This document shows positions 45,361 through 57,770 of a stretch of DNA of 64,000 nt, one piece after another. The stretch comes from Halichoerus grypus (taxonomy: Eukaryota > Chordata > Mammalia > Carnivora > Phocidae). Each line of letters opens with the position of its first letter. The first letter of the stretch is position 1. The notes beneath the pieces were generated by a model that searched no databases, was not told where the DNA came from, and saw only the letters and a list, made by a program, of their open reading frames with translations. The position numbers were made by a program, and so were the translations under genes. The DNA lies in assembly GCF_964656455.1 (NCBI RefSeq), contig NC_135721.1, positions 45,391,530-45,455,529 of the forward strand, read 5' to 3'.

Positions 45361-47570
45361 TCATTGGTTATCATTAAAGGTCCATAATTCTGAAATCTTA
45401 AAGCTGTTTTTGTAATTCACTTGACATTAAAACTTGACCTGAATCTACATGGGACTTTTTTACCCTTTATTTGTTCCATTTACTGTAGATGTTCATATAT
45501 TTGTCTGAAAAAAATTTTAATGCATTTGATTATAGGGTGTAGCTAGGACCTCTCTGAGATATAATGTGCAATATTTAGAATATGTGCTTAATTACTTTTC
45601 TAAAACTCTGAAATTTTCTGAATTCTAAACAAATCTGGCTCCATAGCCAGTGAATGTTTTCTAGACCTGTTTTTGTATCATTATTCATTATCCTTTACGA
45701 GGACATGTTGTGAATTGATGTGATGACGTGAAATGACTAGTTCCTTTGCAAGAAGATTTTTTTAAGTCCTAACACAGGTAGAAGAACATGATTTACATTG
45801 TTAGAACTATTTGGAGCATTTATGCAGAAATAGAAGAATTGGAAGTGTAAAGTAGGGCACAATGAAGTGGAAGCTGTTTCTGGGTCAGGCCATCTAGTTG
45901 GCGCTCTCAAAGCCTGGTGAGTTGCATCCTATACAGGAATTTGCTCCATTCCTTTGTCTAGCCTTAAGCCTTGTTGCTTGAGAAATCTGTCAGCTCTTCC
46001 TCCAGAATGGATGTGTCACCTGAGCTTTGACTCACCTAAATAAATCTCATGAGACTCAGGTGTAAACTATAATGCCAGACTGGTGCTTTCCAAAGGGAAC
46101 CATCACTGACAATGGAATCAAATATACTTGGTGCAGTCTCCCTATAGGCAAGGAATGTAGAAACCCGAATTATACTCAAGGTGTCAGTTTAAAAATTTAC
46201 TGATAAGGGGATAGCACATTCGGTTCGGCACATGGGAGGACAATAACACGCATAGCTCTGTGTCTTTTGCATAGAATCAGGATAAAAGAAGGGGGGATAA
46301 TAATCTGAGTTTAAATGTTTAGTGGCATGTGCATGAGATAAACTGTGGATAGTTTCATACAGAGCATCTTAGTAGAGATAAAAGAGGCAAAGCCTAGGGC
46401 CAGCAGCAACTCACAGCTTAGCACAGCTCTGGAATGAGCATTGCAGAGATTCTTCTATGTGAGGCTCTTTGTATTCTATGCCCTACAAACTGTCACACCC
46501 ATTTAGAGAGTGGATTCTTTTTTAGAGATGATAAATAATTTGATCAAGTTATAATCACATCGTGCTGGCCTGTGAGCCATCAAGTCTTTTTAAAATGCCA
46601 TTTCTTATCTTTTCCCTGATTCATTGTCTGCTGATGTCTGTTTAATTAGCAAAAACCAGCCTTAGAGGTCTTCCCTCCACCTCCTGTTTCTAAGATCCTG
46701 AGGGTTAGCACATTATAATAAGGAAGGACTGAAAATATGAGCAGTGGCCATGAAATGTGGAATCGGAGGATTTGAGTTCCAGTGTTGATTTTGAAACTTA
46801 TTCTAGGATGAGAGTTCTTACTGTACCTGGTACACCTTAATTATGCAAATGGAAATATTTTAGTATGGCCTCACATACTTATTTTGATAATCAACTAGAC
46901 AATGCATGAAAACAGAAACTTGAGAAATATGAAAATCCATACAAATTACATTTGTTTAGCTCCCAGAATATATTGCACACTCTCTATATTCAGCTAACAT
47001 TCATTGAATGGATAAGCAAATCAAAGAGTCAATCCACCTATCAGTCTTTGTGTTTTGCTGTACTGGGAGCCACAGGTTGGAGGTTCCTATTGTGCATAAC
47101 TTTACTCATGGGTAAAGTGAAAAATAGCAGTAAGACTGTAGCAATGTACTGTCTTCTATGTATAAATAGCCTTCTCTTAAGAAACATATATTCAGTCATT
47201 GATTTCAATTGACCTTGTTGCTCAACACTCTAGCAGCAACAATGCTGCTTAAGCACTTAACTGTTCTATCTGTTCTGCAAGCACCTGGTGTGCAGGTTGG
47301 TCTCACTAGTAAATAACTTACTCCCTGTCAGCTGTGTCACTGAAACATAAACCTCTGACACTGTTTTTCCTTAAACTCTCATAATTTAGGATGCATTAGT
47401 TTGCTCTATCATGAAGAAAAAAAAACTCATCTATCTTGGACTTTAAGGGGATTTGAAGTTGTTTCTTATGACCTAGGGAAAGACCATATTGTGTGTGCAC
47501 CCTCTGCGATTTATTCAGAAGAACTTTCATAAGATGTGGACCCTAGAGATAGCTGTCACCTCAGTTTTTG
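45361..47570. other. Mostly unique DNA
   Basis: About 2.2 kb. A weak MIR-like stretch may lie near 46735-46870 ('gaggatttgagttccagtgt'). An 86-codon frame at 46952-47212 has no recognised domain. Confidence 0.45.
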
Positions 47571-47670
47571 GTTCTCTCTTTCTCTTTTGCTCTCTTTTCC
47601 CCTCCCTCCTTCTCTTCCAATCCTCTCCCTTTCTGTGTGTCTTTTCTCCTTTCTTCATTTATTTTCCTTT
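47571..47670. repeat. Pyrimidine-rich tract
   Basis: About 100 bp dominated by C and T ('ctctctttctcttttgctct', 'cccctccctccttctcttcc'). An 84-codon frame across it is low-complexity. Confidence 0.8.
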
Positions 47671-48384
47671 ATATTATGTTATTTTGATTATATTTTGTAG
47701 GGCCTGGACGATTAGACTCAGAAATTCAGACATGCTACAGTAGGCAAAGGAGAGACATACAGTGTGCATCTCTGAGAAATATTGAGAATTATCTTCTAAA
47801 TAAAGAATCTTGCCTTTGTATGCTCTTTTGAGTACTTCCACTGTCAACTGAAAATAAGGGTGAATGGCAACAACTGTGGTCATGTGTATCTCCGGGATGA
47901 CACTGGAGACCTGTAGAAGGAAGTGAGGAACCAGGGGTGAATGTGGACTTGGTGTGCGTCGTCATCTGCTATACTTCTAGAGATCACTATAGATACTTCA
48001 TAACAATCTCTCTTTTCAGTTGAGTGAATACTGAGTAAGTGAGGACCTCTGAAGCATTAGTGCTATTATGCAGTGGTTGAGGTGAACACTGAGGGGAAGA
48101 AGTGTTAAAAAGGAAGTTGATGTTTAAAAAGACCAACTATAAAACTACCGATTAAAATCGGGTAATACATGTAAAGACCTCAGTATATAATAGTTGCTCA
48201 ATAAATGCTATTTTATTTCTTATTTCTGTCGACTTACAAAATATTTTGTATTACATCATTTGCATGGATAAACTTGAAGGAAAGAGAACTATGGCATTTT
48301 CTTTAATGTACCCACATTAAGAAAAGAGAAATAGATGCATTCAGCACAAGGTGATAAACATAATGGCAAAACCAATGATATAAT
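47671..48384. other. Unique DNA
   Basis: 'gtatataatagttgctcaat' near 48185 resembles a MIR 3' end. Otherwise nothing is recognised. Confidence 0.45.
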
Positions 48385-48555
48385 TAAGACTTTGCATTAT
48401 TTTCTTTAATATTCAAAATCTATCTAGTAGGTGCTATAAATAAGCTTGTTTTACACAAGAGAAAGCTGAGACAGCTTTAGTAACTTGCTCGAGATCCCAA
48501 TAGTAGGCAATGAAAGTCAGGATCTAAACTCCAGTCAAGTGACTGTGATCCAGAA
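48385..48555 (-). mobile_element. MIR SINE relic
   Basis: 'gttttacacaagagaaagct', 'gagacagctttagtaacttg' and 'ggatctaaactccagtcaag' give the antisense MIR order. Confidence 0.75.
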
Positions 48556-49543
48556 GAAAGGGGAAGCTGTAACCTAGCCCAGAAACTTACATATATGCAG
48601 CTCCAAAGTCCTTTTCTTGCTATTCAGAAGATGATCTACAGACAAACTGTCAGTAGATTCAAAACTTAGAATACATTTTTAATATGTAACGATCAGTTTT
48701 ATCTACATTCTCCAGCATTGCCCCATCCTTGCTAAGGGGCAGTTAGTTATGTTTTAAGAAAAGCAGAAAATTATTTGTATAGGAATTGAACTGATATTAT
48801 TATATTTTAATATGATTAAGTGGCTTAAAAGAAAAGAATTTAGCTAACCCAAGAGACTATATCCTCAGGCCAGCTTTGAGGATGGCAAGTGCCTCTTAAT
48901 GGAGAACATTTTGAAGTGTTTTTAATTTTCCCATGTATCTACATGCTAAAATTAGGCTTGAAGTGCTTTGGTTTCTAGAAATTAGAGTAGTTGTTTGTGG
49001 GGGCAACACCCATTTTGGTAGTCATTTGCTATTTATCATATATTTTAAAGAAATAGGACAAATAACAAATAATTTAAATAAACATCTAACTCAGTTGCTT
49101 TTGAATGTTTCGAAAAATTGAGTTTATCACACAGATAATCCAGTGGAGGGAACTTCTATGTCTGTTTAGTAATATTCAAAGGACATCAGAAGATAGCACT
49201 TTCGTATTCTCACTGTTCTCACTGTCAAGAAAGGAGCCTTTCTCTCTTTCATAATTTCTCCTTAAGGAATAATGTCTTAAATCTGTATCCAAGGAAATTT
49301 TTGCCCAGGACAGCAAAGTGGCTTTCTCCCTTACAGTCACAAACTATGCCTTAACAGTTTTGAGCACCCACGTATTAAATGGCCATTTTGGTCACGGTTG
49401 ATCTCAACCTTCTAATCCTATGACCATAATTCCTATAACTTTTGACAGTAATCATGCTATAGTCTATCTAAGGAGAACGCATAATCTTGTGATTTCCATA
49501 TTTAATGACACAGGTATAATTTAACCAAGGTCGTTAATAAAAG
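48556..49543. other. Unique AT-rich DNA
   Basis: Nothing recognised. Confidence 0.5.
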
Positions 49544-49555
49544 ATTAAAAAAATC

Positions 49556-49749
49556 GGGCGCCTGGGTGGCTCAGTCATTCAGCGTCTGCCTTCGGTTCAG
49601 GTCATAGTCCCAGGGTCCTGGAATTGAGCCCCGCATCGGGCTCCCTGCTCCGCAGGAAGCCTGCTTCTCCCACTCCTCCTGCTTGTGTTCCCTCTCTCGC
49701 CGTGTCTCTCTCTGTCAAATAAATAAATAAAATCTTTAAAAAAAAAAAA
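49556..49749 (+). mobile_element. Can-SINE, first of a head-to-tail pair
   Basis: Head 'gggcgcctgggtggctcag', body 'gagccccgcatcgggctccc', CT-rich part, 'aaataaataaataaaatctt' and an A tail. Duplication 'attaaaaaaatc' (49544-49555) and 'atttaaaaaatc' (49750-49761). Confidence 0.95.
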
Positions 49750-49763
49750 ATTTAAAAAATCAT

Positions 49764-49965
49764 GGGGCACCTGGGTAGCTCAGTTGGTTAAGCGTCTGCC
49801 TTCGGGCTCAGATCATGAACCCAGGATCCTGGGATTGAGCCCCACACATCAGGCTCCCTGAGCAGGGAGACTTTTTCTCCTTCTCCCTCTGCCACTCTCC
49901 CTGCTTGTACTCTCTGGCTCTCTCTAGCTCTCTGTCAAATAAATAAATAAAATCTTTAAAAAAAA
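49764..49965 (+). mobile_element. Can-SINE, second of a head-to-tail pair
   Basis: Head 'ggggcacctgggtagctcag' starts 14 bp after the first SINE's tail, with a full body, CT tract and A tail. Flanks share 'aaaaaatca'. The antisense frame crossing it (49808-50038) is an artefact. Confidence 0.95.
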
Positions 49966-49969
49966 TCAA

Positions 49970-50750
49970 ATTAAAGAATAAAACATTCTGGGCTTTTTCC
50001 TTCCAGAAACAAAATAAATTTGTACTTTTGCATGTCACAAGTATGTTTGCAAAACTTTCTTTTCCTTCTATGCATACAGATCATATTTTCCAATAATTTT
50101 AATGGAAGTCAAGCCTGTACAAATAATTATCTGCATAGTATGTTTTCATATTTTATACTATTTTGTTTCATGAATGTTGATTTTCTTTTCTGTTGAAGGA
50201 AATGCATGATTCCATTTGCTTTATTTATTATTGAAGGAGGAAAATGGTCCATATTTATGATTTTATTTTCACTTCAAAATAGTGTAAATGAACTAGTCAG
50301 ATCTCTTCACTCTTAGCATATCTATTGCTAAGATACTCTTTTTGGAGTTTAACAATTGACTGATGCAACTTTATTTGGTGTGTCAATGATCCAGAAACCA
50401 AAGAGTAGGATTGCCATGGCAATCCCGGTGGGGATACTTTGAAACTTGACTTTCTTCTCTATCCTTACAGGGACTAGCTTTTCTGTTCTACTTATCTGTA
50501 TTCCACAAATAAGGAGTGATGTGCCCTGCCTTCTTCTCTGTTGCTGGTAACACCATTAAGAGAGGGGTCTGTAGCATCAGGAGAAACTCTTAGCAAACAG
50601 AAACAATTGATTTCAGTTTAGTGTGGCCACATTTACACTTGAGCCTACCAGTTCCGCTGACTTGGAAATATTTTCTTTTTCTTATCTAGGATGGCCAAAG
50701 AGGTTCCTAGAGGATTAGTTTCATTCTTTCCCTCCAGTTCTCACCTTTCT
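49970..50750. other. Unique DNA
   Basis: Nothing recognised. Confidence 0.5.
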
Positions 50751-50766
50751 AAAATTAAGGCACATT

Positions 50767-50919
50767 GGGGCACCTGGGTGGCTCAGTCAGTTAAGCATCT
50801 GCCTTAGGCTCAGGTCAGGATCTCAGGGACCTGGGATCCAGAATGCCTTGGGCTCCCTGCTCAGCAGGAGGTCTGTTTCTCCCTCTCCCTCTGTGCCTCC
50901 ACCCCCCCCAACTCATGCC

Positions 50920-50950
<31 letters not shown>

Positions 50951-50981
50951 CCAAATAAATCTTTAAAATAGAAAAAAATAT
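50767..50981 (+). mobile_element. Can-SINE with long CT run
   Basis: Head 'ggggcacctgggtggctcag', diverged middle, a run of about ten CT units (50925-50948), and an impure A tail. Target duplication 'aaaattaaggcacatt' (50751-50766) and 'aaaattaacccacatt' (50982-50997), two mismatches. Confidence 0.95.
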
Positions 50982-50999
50982 AAAATTAACCCACATTTA

Positions 51000-51594
51000 T
51001 CAGATCCTTTTGGCTTTTTTTCAGAAAACAAGTGACTGCCCTTCAATTTGGTTCCATTTCAATTGAATTAAGCAGAGATCCCTTGAAGATTTCAAAAGTG
51101 GGTATCTTCCTTCTCTATTAGCAGTGATGAAAGTTGTCTCTACTTTTATAAACCTTTGTTCATTTCAGTCAACTTCTAACATCAAAGGAAGAGAGTTTTA
51201 GTTGCCTATTGTGAAGCTATCACTGGTCTCTGACGACATTCTATAGAGTAAGCTTTTGATCTTTGGCATCCTTAGATTATTCAGTTAAGTTACTCTATCA
51301 GGAACTGATATTGTTATGCTTCACTGGACAATACAGAAGGATCGTATAATCAGAAGGCAAGATAATAAATCTCAAGTATTTTCTATTTTCATCTTAAATC
51401 CCTTTTTAACCTCACAGCTGCAGCAGGAGATGGTACTTTATTGATTAAAGAAATAATTTAAGGTCTAAGAAGTACATCAGTAAGAAATAAAAGGTCTGGG
51501 GAAAAAAGCTTTTATGGGGACTGGCTTTACTGAATTTTCATATAAAATACTTCTAAACCGGGGTGTCAAGTAAAAGAAGTTTATTTACTTTTGT
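51000..51594. other. Unique DNA
   Basis: Nothing recognised. Confidence 0.5.
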
Positions 51595-51790
51595 CATTCA
51601 TTTAACAAACTTTTAACAAGTACCAACAGTATGCAAAACTGTGCGTAGGCACTGTGGGAGATATAAAGATAAATTAAACACAGTTTCTACCTGTAAAGCT
51701 CTTAGGGGAGATGAGAAATATGCATAAATAGCTTGAATACAAGCTCAAAAAATGATGAATGTCGTAAGGAGAGCATAAACAAAGTCTATT
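51595..51790 (-). mobile_element. L2 LINE 3' end
   Basis: 'gtcattcatttaacaaactt', 'acagtttctacctgtaaagc' and 'tcttaggggagatgagaa' match the antisense L2 3' terminus. Confidence 0.7.
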
Positions 51791-52579
51791 GAGTTTAGTA
51801 GCTGTAGAGATTACTTTCCTGCTGAAGGTAGATGTGGAATACATATGCATAGATGCATGTATGTGTACACACACACACACATACTTATAAATGTTTGTGA
51901 GGCTTTTTTATGTGTCAGCCTTTAAAATGTTAACCAGTTGTTAACATGATAAATCGTTTCGGTGGCTTTCATATATAAACCAACAAAATTACGCATGTCG
52001 TAATGATTGAATCTAAATGATTCAAAACATGACCCTGATTTTAATAAAGTTCAAAGAAATGTTTCAGTACAAATATCAATTACAAGACATGAAACATATG
52101 AAATGATTAATAATGAGCAAAATTAACTTCTCGTCTCTTAGCAAATATCATAGAAACATACCCATTTATATCTAATTATTTTAAAGTGGCAAATATTAGG
52201 AGGAAAACAAATCATTTAAGAGGAAAAAAACCCTAAGAACAACTGATACAATACCGAAGTGGATATTAAGTGGATGCTAAAACATCCACACATGTTGTGA
52301 GTACTTTAAATAATTTGAAATAAGGTCTCAGCCCAGTGGACTTAAAGCATAGAAGTTTTGCAAACAGCACTGGCCAACTAGTCTCATTTGTCTCTGTGCA
52401 TAGACATGGACCAAATATATTTTAATTTTATTAACACATTATATTTAATGGATTTTCAGAGAGAGCAACCTAAATATGGAGGACGCTTCTGAGCAACTTA
52501 CTAATAATTGTCAACTTATAAAATCCTGTAAGTTAACCAAAGAGCCTTGAGAGCAGTTGTAGATGAGGTGGTCTTTTCA
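51791..52579. other. Unique AT-rich DNA
   Basis: A short AC run lies at about 51867-51881. Nothing else is recognised. Confidence 0.5.
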
Positions 52580-52800
52580 TGGGGCTTGGTATTGTAGCTT
52601 AGTCAACATGATCTAAATTCAAGCACTGGCTACTTTGGGATCTAGCTATGTGATTTCAGACAAATTTTTAACCTTTCTGAGCCTTGTTAGAAAGTTCCAG
52701 AGTAGATATATTAAAGCTAGGATAATATTAATACCTACCTCAAGCATTGCTTTAATAATTAAATGAGTTTATATATGTAAAGTTTAAGACTAGTGTTTTC
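52580..52800 (+). mobile_element. MIR SINE relic
   Basis: 'aattcaagcactggctactt', 'agctatgtgatttcagacaa', 'ttaacctttctgagccttgt', 'aatattaatacctacctcaa' and 'attaaatgagtttatatatg' give a nearly complete sense MIR. Confidence 0.9.
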
Positions 52801-53184
52801 TCAGATATTAATTCTCAGTAACTCTTCCCTCCAAAGCAAATGAGAAAAACTGACGGTAAGGAAGAGAGAGAGAGAAAAACACTGGTATGGGGAAATTGAT
52901 TGTCACAATATCATGATAATTCTTGACTTTCCTGCATGAGAATCTGCATGAGAATAAAGATTAAGTTCCTTGAATTTTTTATTCGAATCGATTTTATTTT
53001 TACACAATTAACTTTCCTTTCCTCCAGTCTTTTCTTGCCCTAGATTTGATTTTTCTGGTATCCTTGATTTAAAATTATGAATTATATTAAATGAAACATA
53101 AACTTATATCCATGATAGAAGATAGAGGGGATTCCTGAATGTCGTAAAAATGGAGGTACTATATCCAATCCTTCACTGCAGGGT

Positions 53185-53361
53185 GGTTGCCAGATTAAAT
53201 ATGGGAGTCCTGGTTAAATTTGAATTTCAGATTTAAAAAAATGAATACTTTTTAAGCATAATGTCCCAAAGTTACATGAGACATGTTATGTTAATTGTCT
53301 GTTTATCTAAAATTCACATTTAATGGGCATCCAGTATTTTTATTTGATAAATCTGGCAACC
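53185..53361. mobile_element. Palindromic DNA-transposon MITE
   Basis: The ends are long inverted repeats: 'ggttgccagatt' on the left against 'aatctggcaacc' on the right. Inside, 'ggttaaatttgaatttcaga' pairs imperfectly with the complement of 'tctaaaattcacatttaatg'. The arms cover most of the element. I recognise the arm as a common mammalian palindromic MITE but cannot name it with confidence. Confidence 0.8.
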
Positions 53362-53429
53362 TGAACTGTTGGAAGCCCACTAATCCCCAGTGTGTCAACC
53401 CTAAAACAGGTCAATCAACAAGTAATTCT

Positions 53430-54030
53430 GTACATTCATCTCAGTCTCTGCTGCAACCTTCTTCCTTTAGACCGTAATCATTCCGCCTATAATAATTCCA
53501 AAAGCCTCCTAATTGTCTCTAGCCAGTCTATTCTCATCCTGTAGCAAAAGTGATTGTTCTAAAACGCAAATCTGACCACAGTGACTTGCCGCTAAAAACT
53601 TGTCAATGGTTCCCCAGAGCCCTCTGGATAAAATTTAAACTCCTTAGTAAATAATGCACAGGAAAGCCTTAGGTGATCTAGGACCTGCTTTCCTCTCCAG
53701 TTTATTCATTGTAAATTAAACTCCACCTACAGTGAACCTCATTCTGTCTTGAGTCCTCTGAATGAGATTTTCCCCAAACTTCCCTTCCTTCTTGGGTTAG
53801 CTCCTGCTCACCAGTCTGAGTTATGTGTCTTTTCTCTTAATGTTATCTCATAGTGTTCCAGTTCTAGCACTTTCTAACAATTATCAAATAATACTGCAAT
53901 TGCCATTTTCCCCATTAGTACCCCTGATTGACTCTGTGCTCTGGGAAAAGGGACTGTCTTTTTTAACTTTAATACACACTGTTTGACACATTTTTGAAGT
54001 ATGTTGAATGAAGACAGAGCTCTTTAGTTT
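53430..54030 (+). mobile_element. L2 LINE with RT C-terminus and 3' UTR
   Basis: 'gcctcctaattgtctctagc', 'ctaaaacgcaaatctgacca', 'gtcaatggttccccagagcc' and 'ctggataaaatttaaactcc' track the sense L2 consensus closely. It then runs through the 3' UTR ('tctgtgctctgggaaaaggg') to 'gtatgttgaatgaa'. Among the best preserved L2 segments in the window, still without an open frame. Confidence 0.88.
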
Positions 54031-54329
54031 AATAATATATCAGGACAGCAGTTCGGATGAAATGAGAGTGTTTCTGAAAAGCTGTAACAGCAAAACTAAA
54101 GTAAGGCTCTTAGTCACCCTTTGTGTTTTGCCCACCTTTGATTATTCATAGCACAGTTCTTAACATGCTAGGTAAGTGACATCCAATTACTTGTTTAAAT
54201 AGTGTATAAGATTATAGGTTATAATCTTTTTTTTTTTTTCCATTGAAGACAGAAGTGAACTAACATGACCTGAGAAAGAATTTCCTTACTTTTAATCAAG
54301 GCCTTTAAAAAGTTTTTTTGATTTAAAAA
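54031..54329. other. Unique DNA with oligo-T
   Basis: Oligo-T at about 54227-54239; nothing else recognised. Confidence 0.4.
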
Positions 54330-54520
54330 CAATTTAATTTTTTTAATAGGTAACTTATACACAATGTTCAAAAAGTATAGAAAGTGTCTGCTTCATCCAC
54401 CCAGTCACCTACGTCCCTTCCCAAGATAACCATTGTCAGAGTTTCCCCATGTGCCCTTCCAGAGACATTTTATGCATACACAAGCAAATATATGCAAATA
54501 GAAGCACCCATACATTTCTG
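54330..54520 (-). mobile_element. Probable L1 3' UTR relic
   Basis: 'cttcccaagataaccattgt', 'gcccttccagagacatttta' and 'tgcatacacaagcaaatata' resemble the antisense 3' UTR of old L1M elements ('tccttccagacattttatgc'). Confidence 0.5.
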
Positions 54521-55869
54521 TTGTTTCTATGGGTAATTAAATCTTCAACCAGTAAAGAATATAAAGTTATAAAGCTATCATCTGACCTATTCAAGCAGTG
54601 GATTTCATGAGAATATTTTTTTTTGCTTGGTTTCACTGTTTTGATCGGTTAATTAAGTAATTAAATATTCGTTAATAAAGAATTTGTAATGTCCTGATTG
54701 CAATTTTAAGTGGGTCATGTTCCACAAAAATATGCTCCATTTCACTGTCTCAAGTTTTTAAAAATTTAAACAGGCAGCCTCTCTGAAGATTATATATTTC
54801 CTTTTGTTTTCAGTTTTTTTTATTATCAGTATTGCATTTTTGAATTTCCTATTTCTTTAACAGTCTTTGTACTCATTTTCAATGCCCAAAAGGATTAAAA
54901 ATTAAAATAGGATTTGTTTACAAAGTATACAGAATTGGATATATTTTAACAAAAATAAAAATGTAAGTAAATCAAAATATTCTTAAAACAATGACATTTT
55001 TCTTCTAAATTATTAAAAATTATATTTTATAATTTGTTTTGTCTCTTAATTACTATAAATCAAAATTGTAAATGATGTTTATATCTAGATCATTTTATTT
55101 AGCTTTTTGAGAACTTAAATCAAATTTATAACATTTTTATAATAAAACTATTTGCAATTTTAGCTTTCTAGTATGTAAAGAACATTCTGGTTGCCAGTGG
55201 TAAAAAAAGGGATCACGCTTCACACATATTATGTACGAACCTTCATATACACTAATTTACCAATGATATGAATTATTTCATACTGAAAAATTATTCCCAA
55301 CTGCTATGTACAGCTTGTATGTGTGATGTGTGAGGAACACTGGAAGCACAAAATGAAATAATAAGAAAAAAAAATGTATGCTCCACCTTCTTGGGAAATA
55401 GTTCACTATGCAAGAAGCTGTTGCCTTCAAGCTAACGTTAGAAGTAAATACATGTTTATTCTCTTAGCTAAGCCCATCCACTGCTCACTTCTCTCAACGG
55501 TGTCCAAAACATCCATCTTCCACTGCCATACAACACACAAATTTTTACAGCACTCTGTTAAAGTTGTTTCATGTTTAGAAGGAATAGGGCTAAAATGTGA
55601 AGAGGTGTTTCCTGGGTTCTAAACAGTATTATTATGAAAGTGGATGTTTAGAATTAAGTTTCCCTATGCTGGACCTGAATGCTAGATTCCGAGTGACAAG
55701 GCAGCTGTGTTCTTTAGGACATGTGTGTGAGATATGCTGAGCCCTCTAAAGCCCAAGACTCAGAGCAGGGACCCCTCTTACCCAGTAGCACCAATATAGT
55801 TATTGAACTGTCTGCCTTTCCTAATGATGATTTCCATAAAGGCTCCCCACTGAATTCACAAAACATAGC
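54521..55869. other. AT-rich unique DNA
   Basis: Nothing recognised. An 82-codon frame at 55374-55622 and a 62-codon frame at 55721-55909 have no domains. Confidence 0.5.
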
Positions 55870-55978
55870 ACAGGAAGGAGGAAAGGGAGGAAGGGAGGAA
55901 GGGAGTTAAGGAAAGGAAAGAAGGAAGGTAGGGAAAAGAAGGAAGGAAAGGAAGGAAAAGGAAGGAAAGGAAAGGGGG
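55870..55978. repeat. (GGAA)n purine tract
   Basis: About 109 bp almost wholly A and G, built from GGAA, GGAAA and GGGA units with two short interruptions. Confidence 0.95.
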
Positions 55979-56576
55979 CTCTTCTATGTATTTTGTTCAG
56001 GCAGAGAATGGTTTCTTCTCGTGGGGTGATGGGACAAGTGGGGATTTGTTAGCTCATTCAGCAGTATAATCTTGAAATAGAAGTTTTAAATTCCTTTTGG
56101 TGGTAGATAGTTTGAATATAAGAAAGTATCAATCTTTAAAAGATGTTCACCCTGGAATAGATTTAGAGTACCAATTGACTTGGCTAATCAGATAGCATTT
56201 AAGGATTCACAAATATCAAGGCCTTTTAAATTGCTTTTGTGTTTTGGTTCTCTATCTAAACAGAGGTGAGGAGTAAATAATCACCTGATAATCACTTGTT
56301 TGAAACTACCCACCTACTAGTTACTTTTGGCTTCTTAACACAGTTGAATGGTTCTACCTTATCACAACTCTGTTCACTTTTTTTTTTTTGCTCCTGGCTT
56401 TAGGAAGATCTTCAGTACCTTTCCTGCAGGTAGAGTTTGATAAGTAATTCAGTCCCTTAGATTTTCCAAATTTCTTTTTGGAACAAAACCAAGCAGTTTT
56501 CAGCTCTTTGAATTCTTAACTCTCTTCTCCTGTAAGTATGTTAAAATATAGTTACAATAAAAATGTAATTAATTTA
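55979..56576. other. Unique DNA
   Basis: Nothing recognised. Confidence 0.5.
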
Positions 56577-56762
56577 GGGGCGTCTGGGTGACTCAGTCCC
56601 TTAAGCATCTACCTGAGGCTTAGGTCATGATCTCGGGGTCCTGGGATCCAGCCCGCATTGGGCTTCCTGCTTAGTGGGGAGTCTGCTTCTCCCTCTCCCT
56701 CTGCCCATCCCCCCATTTGTGCACACTCTCTCTGTCAAATAAATAAACAAAATCTTTAAAAA
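56577..56762 (+). mobile_element. Can-SINE
   Basis: Head 'ggggcgtctgggtgactcag', body 'atgatctcggggtcctggga', CT part, and the tail 'aaataaataaacaaaatctt'. No convincing target duplication, consistent with an older insertion. Confidence 0.93.
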
Positions 56763-57639
56763 CTGGACTTAATTTGGTTTGGAATGCCAGCGTGATTGAC
56801 ACCTATTTAAACACTGATACTTTAAAAGATTGTGAAATTTTTACATGGTATTTTTTTTCATGCTCAATTACACTTAATTTTTTAATAAATTTTAAGATAC
56901 TTGTGAGTACACCAGTATATTGTTGGGCATTGTAGGAAATCCTCCATAGTTCAGAACGTAACTCTATAAAATCGATTATATCCTTGGAATGTTACAATAT
57001 GTTCTAACTTCTAATGAAATAGTTCTATTATATTTATTGGTATTTATATCACCTAAATGACTGTTTATAAAACCCTTCTATTTATATATGGAATTTTAAA
57101 CTAAAAATATATGCAATGAAGTATATGTATTTATATAAAATAGCACATATAAATATTTGCTGTTTTGCCTATTCATTTATGCATTTTTTGTATAATCCAT
57201 TGAAATGAATTAATGGCATAATGAATTAGTGACATAAAAAACATTCACTAAGGTGCCTGCCTTGGGAAATGTTGACAAAAAGAGAAAACATCCAACTAAG
57301 TTCCAAATTTGAAATACAATTGACACCAAACTAATTCCTACTATTTTATAACTACTACTCTTTAATATCCACTAAAAATTATTTGATATGTAAATAATTG
57401 TAATAGAAATAGAAACTCTATAAATTAGTGAGAAACAGTATTTATCAATCTCAAAATGCTTACATTCCATGAGCCTGTAACACAACTGCCTGAAGGAATA
57501 ATAACGGCCCCACAAAAGTGAAAGGAAGAGACCGAATGAGAAAGAGAAACTCTCTCAGACTTATTTTCCCCAGACCAGGGGCTGCAAACTGCATCGTATT
57601 GCTGTCACAGTTTTGAATGTCTGGTGTAGAGAAATAATA
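56763..57639. other. AT-rich unique DNA
   Basis: Nothing recognised. Confidence 0.5.
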
Positions 57640-57770
57640 TGCTGGCCTTGTAGTTATGAGATCTGTGTGCCACCAATTGCAGAGTGTGACCTTGGCCAAG
57701 TGACCGAATCTCTCTAGACTTGGACTAGATTATATTTATGGTCTGATCCAGCTTTAACATTCTGTATCTA
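57640..57770 (+). mobile_element. MIR SINE relic
   Basis: 'gtgtgaccttggccaagtga', 'ccgaatctctctagacttgg' and the end 'cagctttaacattctgt' give the sense order of MIR. Confidence 0.75.

Noticed and set aside
49764..49840. tRNA-like sequence at the start of SINEs (A-box 'tggctcagttgg')
   Set aside because: This is the tRNA-Lys-derived SINE head; there is no cloverleaf or anticodon loop of a functional tRNA gene.
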